From: RGIG5612 sp964528825
GTDB taxonomy: Bacteria > Bacillota > Clostridia > Lachnospirales > Lachnospiraceae
Assembly (NCBI GenBank): GCA_964528825.1
Contig: CAZGVB010000011.1
Coordinates: forward strand, 1-42,665
Direction of reading: 5' to 3'
Length of the DNA stretch: 42,665 nt
Of the stretch, positions 8,194-15,338 are shown piece by piece; the first letter of the stretch is position 1, and every line of letters begins with the position of its first letter. Position numbers and translations under genes: made by a program. The notes under the pieces were generated by a model. That model was not told the origin of the DNA and made no database searches. It saw nothing but the letters and a program-made list of their open reading frames with translations.

Positions 8194-8616
8194 TCACTCT
8201 TCGTCATTCGCACCCTTTATGAGGTCAAGGCCGTCTTCCAGAAGCTTATATTTCAGCAATACAGGACGCCCATATAGATATTCGGTATTTACCTTATCCT
8301 TATAATCACTTTCATTTCTGTCTGCATCGTATGCGGCCTCAATAAGGCCCCTCATCTCATCGGTATACATCCTGACCGTGTTAAGGATATCTAATGATGT
8401 GTTTATGAATAATACAGTGACGAGCATTATGATCGGTATTATCACAGCTGCCTCTATCGTAAAGGACGCTGCCGCCTTCGCAAAAAGAAGCGTCTCTGCC
8501 ACGCTCTTAAATCTTCGCACAGACTCGCGCTTTAACAGCTGCTTGAATTTTTGCTTTGATTTTTGCTTTGATTTTTGCTTGAATTTTTGCTTGAATTTTT
8601 TTCTGCTTTTATACAT
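8194..8616 (-). CDS. TadE-like minor pilin with an expanded basic N-terminal repeat
   Basis: A 140-residue protein of the Tad pilus. The hydrophobic segment FTIEAAVIIPIIMLVTVLF (about 52-70) with Glu near its start is the TadE-type prepilin signature, processed by the prepilin peptidase encoded just upstream. Residues 5-25 repeat the tetrapeptide K-(F/S)-K-Q five times from 12-bp DNA units, giving a strongly basic cytoplasmic leader much longer than usual. The start is supported by AAAGGA upstream of the ATG at 8616. The rest is a short polar domain ending IKGANDEE. It lies between the peptidase and FHA genes, behind a 200-base leader that holds a tandem duplication. Confidence 0.8.
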   Translation of the reverse strand: MYKSRKKFKQKFKQKSKQKSKQKFKQLLKRESVRRFKSVAETLLFAKAAASFTIEAAVIIPIIMLVTVLFINTSLDILNTVRMYTDEMRGLIEAAYDADRNESDYKDKVNTEYLYGRPVLLKYKLLEDGLDLIKGANDEE

Positions 8617-8633
8617 TATCTTTTCCTTTATCC

Positions 8634-8769
8634 AAGGCTGTGCATTTTTCAGAGTTTATCTGAGTCTTTTTTCTTTAGCTCAGTTTTTTGTGGGTCATTT
8701 GGCACTATACAAGGCTCGTCTGAGCTTTTCCCCTTAGCCCGGTTTTCATAGGTCATTTGATATTATCCA
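8634..8769 (-). repeat. Imperfect tandem duplication in the tadE leader
   Basis: The 200-base gap 8617-8816 holds two diverged copies beginning AAGGCT (8634 and 8711). They share TCTGAG, CTTTAGCTCAG/CCTTAGCCCGG, GTTTT and GGTCATTTG. Each copy can form a short stem from its CTGAG and GCTCAG-like parts. No gene is seen here. Confidence 0.6.
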
Positions 8770-8816
8770 TGTAAATACATATGTCAATCAGGCGCATTTA
8801 CGGAAGTTGACTGCTT

Positions 8817-9293
8817 TCAGGTGGCATTCATATTCAACAAAAGAAAACATATATAACCTATAAGTATAAAAGGCATAAACGGCAGCGTATCCTTAAATCT
8901 GCGTCTAAAAAAAACCAAAAGGATAATGCCGAAAAGAGCGGCTGTCACAAAAGACAGGAGCATAAGAAGGATCATATCCAATGGATCAAAGAAAATACCG
9001 ATTGCGGCGAAAAACAAAGCATCTCCCAGTCCAATCGCCCCTTTGGATAAAAATGAGATAAAAACCATACATATACCCGGTATACAGGAGATAAGCCTCT
9101 GCCATATATAAATATCATCTCCCGCATCCGTTCGCAAAACGGTGCAGACAATAGCCGTCATAAGACCGCCAAGAAAAAGAATGATTATTAAAATGATGGG
9201 TATAGTGCGCCTTTTTACATCCGAAAATGCCGCCGCACCGATACCGACAAGCAGTATGCTCTTAGATATTATCTGTAATGCCGCCATATACAT
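8817..9293 (-). CDS. Prepilin peptidase, A24 family (TadV/CpaA type)
   Basis: Membrane aspartate protease that removes the leader of Flp-type pilins and TadE-like pseudopilins. It has 158 residues and about five or six membrane helices, the short form without the methylase domain. The two catalytic aspartates are visible: AFSDVKRRTIP (Asp25) and the GxGD motif in AIGLGDALFFA (Asp91). The start is either the ATG at 9293 or the one at 9287. The start region is part of a perfect 20-bp tandem duplication, and no classic ribosome site is seen. It sits between the two TadE-like genes. Confidence 0.92.
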   Translation of the reverse strand: MYMAALQIISKSILLVGIGAAAFSDVKRRTIPIILIIILFLGGLMTAIVCTVLRTDAGDDIYIWQRLISCIPGICMVFISFLSKGAIGLGDALFFAAIGIFFDPLDMILLMLLSFVTAALFGIILLVFFRRRFKDTLPFMPFILIGYICFLLLNMNAT

Positions 9294-9325
9294 CCCGTAA
9301 ATAATATATACATCCCGTAAATAAT
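9286..9325 (-). repeat. Perfect 20-bp tandem duplication over the prepilin peptidase start
   Basis: ATATACATCCCGTAAATAAT occurs at 9286-9305 and again at 9306-9325. Each copy contains an ATG on the minus strand; the upstream one is out of frame with the peptidase. Confidence 0.92.
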
Positions 9326-9417
9326 GTCATCACTGTCAAGCAATCATCCGCGCCGTTCCGGCCAAATTTTAGTACTGCATATGTGAGATGCAGGCTGAGA
9401 TCTTACTTTGACCCTAA
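9320..9417 (+). repeat. Diverged dispersed intergenic repeat, copy B
   Basis: Partner of the sequence at 3891-4003. The best-kept block is GGCTGAGATCTTACTTTGAC. It lies between the prepilin peptidase start and the stop of the upstream TadE-like gene, oriented against their transcription, so a shared promoter role for both copies is unlikely. Confidence 0.5.
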
Positions 9418-9442
9418 TGCCGTTTTATCTATCATCTGCCGT

Positions 9443-10339
9443 TTATTTACTATCATTCGACCCGCATTTGGAGCACTCATGTCTTGACCCCACATCTGAA
9501 AGCGAGACTGCCATAACTGTCCTTTTCAGGCCCTTGCATGTCAGATCGCTATGGTACAGCTCACCGTAATCTGTCACATAATATGACGATGCCCCAGACG
9601 ATGCACAGCTGCATTTTTCATACCTACTGCCCGAATGATTGCGCAAGGAGCCTATCGAAGATGCAGAAACCGTCCTTATGGAAAGGTCAAGGTAGCTGCA
9701 TGAAGGTGTAATATGATACGCACTGCCGGTCGGCGTGATATAGACGATCTTGTCAGACGAATCCTCATTAGATGTATCTGCATTGGTATCTTTAAGCTCG
9801 GTTCCTATCCATGCACGGCAGCGGCAGCTCTGCGATAGATTTAATTTTCCAACTCCCTTGGGAAGATATGGGAATTTGTATGTATATGTGATGACGATAT
9901 CCAGATCGCCGGTCTCATCATCATATCCCGATAAGACGGTATGAACACCTGATATACCGCCTGATATCTGCGAGTTTTTTATCTTTTCCGATAAGCCGTC
10001 ATCCAATATCGCCGCGCGCAGCGCAAATGATGATGCTGCCGCTGCTGATGCTGTCTGTGAATCCCTGAGCGCATACAGCTGTTTTCCAATCTTGCGCGCA
10101 GCCTCATCAATATGTGTCTGAATATCAGCCTGCAAAGATATCAATATCAGAAAATGGATCATGCAGGCAAAGAAGAAAAGAAAAACGGGAAGTGCAATAG
10201 ATGCCTCTATTGTCAATCCCGCGCCTAAGGAGTGCGAAAATGCTTTTTTGAATGCTTGATGAACGCTTTTGGGATTGCTTCGGGTTATGTCTGCAATTGA
10301 TAAATTGCTTTTGTCGATATTTTTCTTAATTGAGAACAT
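9443..10339 (-). CDS. TadE-like pilus protein with two C-terminal His/Cys motifs
   Basis: Pseudopilin of the Tad system. The ATG at 10339 (reading MFSIKKNIDK) is chosen because AAGGAG precedes it by seven bases; an in-frame ATG at 10420 has no ribosome site. The TadE segment GLTIEASIALPVFLFFFACMI is near residues 40-60. The outer part ends in two related units: YHITPSCSYL followed by KCSC, and YHSDLTCKGL followed by CSKC. This histidine-plus-three-cysteine spacing suggests metal binding, which is unusual for a pilin-like protein. The ribosome site and start codon lie inside one arm of a 26-bp inverted repeat, and the other arm encodes FSHSLGAG just before the TadE segment. Confidence 0.85.
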   Translation of the reverse strand: MFSIKKNIDKSNLSIADITRSNPKSVHQAFKKAFSHSLGAGLTIEASIALPVFLFFFACMIHFLILISLQADIQTHIDEAARKIGKQLYALRDSQTASAAAASSFALRAAILDDGLSEKIKNSQISGGISGVHTVLSGYDDETGDLDIVITYTYKFPYLPKGVGKLNLSQSCRCRAWIGTELKDTNADTSNEDSSDKIVYITPTGSAYHITPSCSYLDLSIRTVSASSIGSLRNHSGSRYEKCSCASSGASSYYVTDYGELYHSDLTCKGLKRTVMAVSLSDVGSRHECSKCGSNDSK

Positions 10340-10362
10340 TTTCGCACTCCTTAGGCGCGGGA
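10217..10362. repeat. Perfect 26-bp inverted repeat around a 94-bp segment at the TadE-like gene start
   Basis: Arm 1 is 10217-10242 and arm 2, its exact reverse complement, is 10337-10362; both contain the core CGCCTAAGGAGTGCG. Arm 2 on the minus strand holds the ribosome site AAGGAG and the start codon. Inverting the 94 bases between the arms would put CTT TTT TGA after the ATG. In the mRNA the arms could instead pair and hide the start. Confidence 0.97.
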
Positions 10363-10488
10363 AGGCAGAAATCGCCGTCATATATCCATAAAAATACCTT
10401 TGAGCCTGACTCCTATCCATCCATGACAGCAGCGGCTTTGCAGGTTATGAATATGTAATAAGCGGCATAGAGATCACCCGGATATATA

Positions 10489-12546
10489 TCATCCCGACCT
10501 GTCAAAATGATCATTATATGTATATGTCTGGTCTATATTTAATGTATATCCGCCGCTGCCCGGAGTTATGAGTGAGCTTACAAACGGAAATGTGACAAAC
10601 AGATTCGGAACCGTATATGTGGCCATGAACTGTGCTCCTGTGATGCAGTCACTTATTCTGAAACCCTCATTTTCAGTAAGACACATATCCGCCTGTATCA
10701 TGTCCATGGTCCTAAATCGCTGGTCGCTGCCATTTTGCATAAGCAATAAAAGTCTTAGATAAGCCTCATAATCAAGTCCCTGGTCGCTTTCCGATATTTC
10801 TATGGAATCTGACGTGAAGTTTTTAATGGCAAGAAGAGAGACATACCATTCATCTTCATTTTTTATCGTTCTCACCTTATGTCCTTCTATCAGAGCCTTT
10901 GCATCGGCGATGGCCTCTGCAACAGACCATGCACTTATGATAAGTATCTGAAATATTTTTACTACCACCGGCATACCTGTAAAACCGACAAGAGATGTGG
11001 CAAGCATTTCGGTCTGAGATAATTTGCTGCTGCTTTTAAGCAGACTTATAAGATTGCATCCTGTACGCAGCAATACTATCCGCGATATGACCGATGAGAG
11101 ATTGTCTTTATCGGCAGACTTTCCTGTCAATATATATTCGACTCCGTAATCTAAAGGTGCCGAAGGATATATTTCCGATGCGTTTCCGAAATGGGTGAGT
11201 ATATATTCACCAAAAAGCGCTTTATTTGTTGTCTTTTCAAAGGCTCCTGTCTGTGAAGATACGTCGTCTCTATCCTGCCCTCCCACAGTCTGTGACGGGA
11301 AGACCGAGATATCAACAGTCTTATCCGATATATCCCCCGCGATAAATCCCAACAACCCGCCTTTCGCAAGATCGGATATATCTGACAAAAAGCTGTCATC
11401 CTCCTTTTCGACATCCTCTATGTTGAGATTCACCCCAAGATCGTCCATAGAAAAGCCTTCAAACTCATCCGAATATGAATCCACAAGAGCCCTGTAAGAA
11501 TCAATATTGTCTTCCCCGGGCGGCGTAAGTGTCCCTTCTATAAGTCCGTCCAGGCTGTTTACCTTTGATATGTATTTTTCCGTATATTCTTCGTTTTGAC
11601 CGGCAAGATAGTAATCAAAATCTGTATCAGCGCTTTTTTTCTTCAGATCCTCTATCTGCACTGAAACAGCGTCATATATATCTTTGCTGTAATCAGCCTC
11701 ATCCAACTCCAGCTCACCTTCAATGTCAGATACAGCCTCCTTTGCATCATTTACATATTCATAATAGCTGTCTGTAGACTTCTTTATATTTTCAAGCGCC
11801 GATGTAAGCTCTGTCTTTACAAGTGACAGCCTGCCGGCTGCCGCGGTAAATTTCCCGGATGCTGAGCTGTCCCCACCTTCAAGATCATCCAGATATCCCG
11901 ACATCTCATCCAATATTTCACCCGGATCATCTGCGATCTCCTTCGCCTTATCGACACCGTCCTTTATATTTTTTACGGACTCCTCCACCTTCTCAAATGT
12001 CTCTGCATATTCTTCTATCTTATCGAATACTTCCGTAACCTTATCGCCCTGTTCAAAGGCAGACGTACCTTCAAGAATTCTCTGTATCACATCCTCTGCA
12101 AGGAAAAGTTTCATATATTCGATGACCTGCTCTTCAAATCCAAGGCCATCACGGTCAACCGGTGACGCGGAGCTTACTACCGATGCCTCTTTAAGATTCA
12201 ATCTATAGATATCCGTATATAAGATGGTATCCAATACATTTCCGGAATCGGAACAGTTGTCATTTGCAAAAGTCTCAAAGGATTCGGCGAGCCCTCCTGT
12301 ATCTGTCCACAAAAGACTTATCCCGTATTTATCAAATACAGGCTCCGCGAACATGGAAAATGCAGAATCAGCTGCCATGTAGGATATGCTTTGCGCCCTG
12401 TATTTTGCGGCACTAATACGTGCAGATTCGATCATTGTAAAGATCAATGCCGCAGTAAGTACAAGTGTAAGTGCCAGATATATGGTGATGACTCCCTTAG
12501 GATCTTCATATGCAGACTCTCGCAGCCGCCGATTATTTTTGATCAT
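10489..12546 (-). CDS. DUF5702-like TadG-type pilus-locus protein
   Basis: Large membrane-anchored protein of the Tad locus, 685 residues. A TadE/TadG-like segment follows a short basic N-terminus (GVITIYLALTLVLTAALIFTMIES, quoted here as GVITIYLALTLVLTAAL, about 18-34), followed by ARISAAKYRAQSISYMAADSA. The long outside part includes acidic helical stretches around 150-330, probably coiled-coil, with further hydrophobic segments near 490-540. I recall this architecture as DUF5702 in Clostridia Tad clusters. Its start overlaps the stop of the flp pilin gene by four bases (ATGA), so translation is probably coupled. Likely a minor pilin or assembly factor; no enzyme motif is seen. Confidence 0.8.
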   Translation of the reverse strand: MIKNNRRLRESAYEDPKGVITIYLALTLVLTAALIFTMIESARISAAKYRAQSISYMAADSAFSMFAEPVFDKYGISLLWTDTGGLAESFETFANDNCSDSGNVLDTILYTDIYRLNLKEASVVSSASPVDRDGLGFEEQVIEYMKLFLAEDVIQRILEGTSAFEQGDKVTEVFDKIEEYAETFEKVEESVKNIKDGVDKAKEIADDPGEILDEMSGYLDDLEGGDSSASGKFTAAAGRLSLVKTELTSALENIKKSTDSYYEYVNDAKEAVSDIEGELELDEADYSKDIYDAVSVQIEDLKKKSADTDFDYYLAGQNEEYTEKYISKVNSLDGLIEGTLTPPGEDNIDSYRALVDSYSDEFEGFSMDDLGVNLNIEDVEKEDDSFLSDISDLAKGGLLGFIAGDISDKTVDISVFPSQTVGGQDRDDVSSQTGAFEKTTNKALFGEYILTHFGNASEIYPSAPLDYGVEYILTGKSADKDNLSSVISRIVLLRTGCNLISLLKSSSKLSQTEMLATSLVGFTGMPVVVKIFQILIISAWSVAEAIADAKALIEGHKVRTIKNEDEWYVSLLAIKNFTSDSIEISESDQGLDYEAYLRLLLLMQNGSDQRFRTMDMIQADMCLTENEGFRISDCITGAQFMATYTVPNLFVTFPFVSSLITPGSGGYTLNIDQTYTYNDHFDRSG

Positions 12547-12929
12547 AATCCGCCGACCTGGCTGTTGATATTTGAAAAGATGCTCTTTGCAAGAGATGTT
12601 ATCTGATCCTTGAAAATGATCACAAGGCCGACAAGGACAAGCAATATCAATATCACCTCTATGACTCCTACTCCCGAGTTGTCCGAAAGCTTGGCAAACG
12701 GTATAACCATTCTCATAAGTATCCTGTTTGTGATATGTTCTTTCATAATTTTTACTTTTTCCGTGATTCCCTTTTCCGTGATTATCTTTTCCATGATTCC
12801 ATTTTCTGCGATTCCCTTTTCCATGATTCCCTTTTCCATGATTCCATTTTCTGCGATTCCCTTTTCCATGATTCCCTTTTCCATGATTCCATTTTCTGCG
12901 ATTCCCTTTTCCGTGATTATCTTTTCCAT
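12543..12929 (-). CDS. Flp-type major pilin with an expanded pentapeptide-repeat leader
   Basis: Structural subunit of the Tad pilus. The mature part follows the class IVb pattern: NSG, then VGVIEVILILLVLVGLVII with Glu at +5 from the predicted cut after Gly, then KDQITSLAKSIFSNINSQ. Normal Flp leaders have about 10-25 residues; here the ATG at 12929, with a strong AGGAGGG site, adds about 60 residues of pentapeptide repeats (GIMEK, GIAEN, GITEK, IITEK). A shorter form could start at MKEHITNRI, in frame near residue 63. The hydrophobic core and locus make the pilin call secure. Which start is used decides whether the repeats are translated. Confidence 0.85.
   Translation of the reverse strand: MEKIITEKGIAENGIMEKGIMEKGIAENGIMEKGIMEKGIAENGIMEKIITEKGITEKVKIMKEHITNRILMRMVIPFAKLSDNSGVGVIEVILILLVLVGLVIIFKDQITSLAKSIFSNINSQVGGL
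12758..12929 (-). repeat. 15-bp tandem repeats at the 5' end of the pilin gene
   Basis: About eleven 15-bp units encoding five residues each, in a higher-order pattern GIAEN-GIMEK-GIMEK repeated twice and then decaying. Copies are nearly identical at DNA level, so the array is recent and likely to vary in copy number without changing frame. The units also contain GGAAAAGG-ATG, which looks like a ribosome site. Just upstream AAAATAATAAT occurs twice (12944 and 12970). Confidence 0.92.
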
Positions 12930-13063
12930 GATCTTTCCCTCCTAAAATAATAATTTCTATACGAACTTTAAAATAATAATCTCTGTCTGCGGACCTCGAA
13001 TTGATTCTCTTCGAAAATATCGAATCCTTTTCCGATCCGATGTAAAGATGCCGTCATCAAAGC

Positions 13064-14503
13064 TTAAAGATCAAATGACATAAGTGCCGGAAATGCCACT
13101 ATTGCCATAACTATCGCAAGCATGATGAACATCGGTATCATCATCTTGGTGCTTGCCTCTTCACCCAGCTTAAGAGCGGTCCTTTTTCTCTCTTCAAATG
13201 CCTCTGAGGCCTCTTTGCGCAAAAGCTCCTGCATTCCCTTTGTTCCCTTTGACAGATTCTGTTCAAGTATGTTTCCAAGCTTTATATAAGGATGCAGCGC
13301 GCATCTTTTACCAAATTTGCCGTAAGCCTCCGCCTCCGGTGCTCCGTTTTTTATCTGTTCAAGGGTTAATTTCATCTCAAGATATGCGTAATGCATCCCT
13401 CCTTTGTGATCATGTTCATATTCCGTCACTATACGTTCCCATGCTCTGTATATACTGAGACCGGCCTCATAAAGAAGATTGAGCTTAAATACGATCTCAG
13501 AAAAATCCATCATCATCTCACTTCGGCGTTTTTTTACTTTATCCTCAAGTGTACGGTCATAAAAAATTATGATGACAAATAATGCGATAGCCGCAAGAAA
13601 TATAAGCGCGCTGTTTGAATCTGAGCTTGTATTTTTGAAGATGATCTCCTGTCCGTTTATGTTATCCGGCAATGTTACGTCCGCATCATAGGCAGAATTG
13701 TTTTCCTCGATGGAATCATAAATATTTTGGATCAAAAGCTCCTTTGCCGATATACTTTCTCCCGTTATAACAACCGGTATACTGTATACCTGTGATATAT
13801 CGTCTATGGATAATGTCGCATACATATCTACCGGAATATATTCATTTTCCTCTATGTCCTCCGTAAGCTCTCCTCTGTAATCTATAAGAGATGTATCCGA
13901 TATTTCCCAGCTTATGGAAATATCGCCGTATGAGCTTATGAGATTTAAGGGCTTGCTCACCTCGTTCAACGATCCGTTCTCGCCCAGCATTTCATCTATG
14001 ATGCCCTCATAGCTTTCTTCAAAGGCTGCTTTTATCTCTTCCTCTGACTTTTTTTCCTCGTCCAATATTATCTCGACTGTTTCCGATGTCTCGTTGTATT
14101 GCGCATCAAGAGTGTAGCTCGTGCGGCCCCCGCCAAATGAGGCGCGGGCCAGCGACCTTACGAGCTTCGCACTATTGCTGCTTATAAAAGAGAGCGCTCC
14201 CACAATACATATGACGCATATAATGCCGACTATGGTCGAGAGCTTCTTAACCTTGTATATATATAGCTCTCTGTCAACATTTTCCCGCACATACAGCTGT
14301 TTCATAAGAGAAGTGAGTTTAGAAGCTGCCTGACTTGAAGAATGAGACCTGAACAGGTCCAAGACACGGGCCGAAGCCGGATAGAGAAACAGAAGCGGGT
14401 GCTCTTTTTTATTTAATTCAGAAAACAGTTCCTTTTTATATCTGCCGCACAAAAGTGCTGCGACCAGACACACTATAGGGACTGATATACATATGCAGAT
14501 CAT
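13064..14503 (-). CDS. tadC: TadC-like inner membrane platform protein with a large extracytoplasmic insertion
   Basis: Type II secretion F-domain protein of the Tad inner membrane platform. The C-terminal 180 residues carry the T2SF fold (SEIVFKLNLLYEAGLSIYRAW, with the rest ending MIPMFIMLAIVMAIVAFPALM). At 479 residues it is far longer than the usual 280-310. The extra part, about residues 115-305 between two membrane helices, is acidic and beta-rich (SYGDISISWEISDTSLIDY, YSIPVVITGE) and is probably outside the membrane. It lies two bases from the tadB stop, so the two are cotranscribed. The T2SF call is firm; the insertion is not recognised. Confidence 0.88.
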   Translation of the reverse strand: MICICISVPIVCLVAALLCGRYKKELFSELNKKEHPLLFLYPASARVLDLFRSHSSSQAASKLTSLMKQLYVRENVDRELYIYKVKKLSTIVGIICVICIVGALSFISSNSAKLVRSLARASFGGGRTSYTLDAQYNETSETVEIILDEEKKSEEEIKAAFEESYEGIIDEMLGENGSLNEVSKPLNLISSYGDISISWEISDTSLIDYRGELTEDIEENEYIPVDMYATLSIDDISQVYSIPVVITGESISAKELLIQNIYDSIEENNSAYDADVTLPDNINGQEIIFKNTSSDSNSALIFLAAIALFVIIIFYDRTLEDKVKKRRSEMMMDFSEIVFKLNLLYEAGLSIYRAWERIVTEYEHDHKGGMHYAYLEMKLTLEQIKNGAPEAEAYGKFGKRCALHPYIKLGNILEQNLSKGTKGMQELLRKEASEAFEERKRTALKLGEEASTKMMIPMFIMLAIVMAIVAFPALMSFDL

Positions 14504-14504
14504 G

Positions 14505-15338
14505 TCAGACCTCGATATTCATAATTCGAAGAGAGATGAAAAAAGCAAAAATATACAGACCGAGACATACAGTCATGATGGCTATGCCGATCAGATTGCC
14601 ATATAAGGGCGCTATCATATCAGGCGAAAACAATCCGATATATAAAATGATGCAAAGAGGCATGAAGGACATTATCCTCTGCTCCAAACGTTTTGAGCTT
14701 ACGGCGACCGATATTTCTCTTTTGATATCCGCTTTTGAGGATATGTCACCTGAGGTTTTATTGATTATCTCAACGAGATTCCCGCCACTCCTCTTTGCGA
14801 TGGAAAGAACGGATGCGAAGAGCATGATATCGTCAACACCGCACCTTAAAGCAAGCTCTGTAAAAGCATTTTCAACAGTCATACCGAGACTCATAGCGGA
14901 TACTGCCTTTTGCAGCTCTGTGAATATTAGGGAATCCGTTCCATATAATGATCTCATTTCGGAAAGGCTCTCTGAAACAGCATTTTCGACGGAATATCCC
15001 GCCTTAAGGGCAGATGATATGGATATGAGCGCGTCCTTGAATTGGTCCGCCAGCATATCCTTGCGGATAGTCACCACTCTCTTTTTGTTATATCTATGAT
15101 AAATAATACAGGCGGGCGGCAGCAAAACGAATGCAAATACAGATCTGTAGAAAGCATAGATGATCGCAGCAAAGGCAGCATATATCAAAAGCTCCGCAAG
15201 GATATCCTTTTTAGTCAGTCTGAATAAGTCCTTCGAAGAATCGTCTTTTGCACGAAAGCGCTCTTCCTGTGGATACAAGTCCGCCCTCCGTCGTATACTT
15301 GAAGAGGGTATTGAGTTGTATTTCTCCTTTTTCAACAT
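14505..15338 (-). CDS. tadB: TadB-like inner membrane platform protein
   Basis: T2SF-domain protein that pairs with TadC in the Tad platform. Two N-terminal membrane helices (about 50-80) precede the cytoplasmic domain: FKDALISISSALKAGYSVENA, then CGVDDIMLFASVLSIAKRSGGNL, with two C-terminal helices. The ATG at 15338 has GGAGG six bases upstream but lies 128 bases inside cpaF, so about 42 residues would be read in a second frame. No ATG follows until about residue 95, which would cut off the helices; an unusual start near the cpaF end is the alternative. The family call does not depend on this. Confidence 0.88.
   Translation of the reverse strand: MLKKEKYNSIPSSSIRRRADLYPQEERFRAKDDSSKDLFRLTKKDILAELLIYAAFAAIIYAFYRSVFAFVLLPPACIIYHRYNKKRVVTIRKDMLADQFKDALISISSALKAGYSVENAVSESLSEMRSLYGTDSLIFTELQKAVSAMSLGMTVENAFTELALRCGVDDIMLFASVLSIAKRSGGNLVEIINKTSGDISSKADIKREISVAVSSKRLEQRIMSFMPLCIILYIGLFSPDMIAPLYGNLIGIAIMTVCLGLYIFAFFISLRIMNIEV

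Noticed and set aside
10340..10420. Longer start (10420) for the TadE-like gene
   Set aside because: No ribosome site; the ATG at 10339 has AAGGAG at seven bases.
12610..12950. Plus-strand frames with FSMIPFSAIPFS or HDSLF repeats
   Set aside because: Antisense reading of the 15-bp repeats in the pilin gene; the minus strand has the ribosome site and pilin motif.
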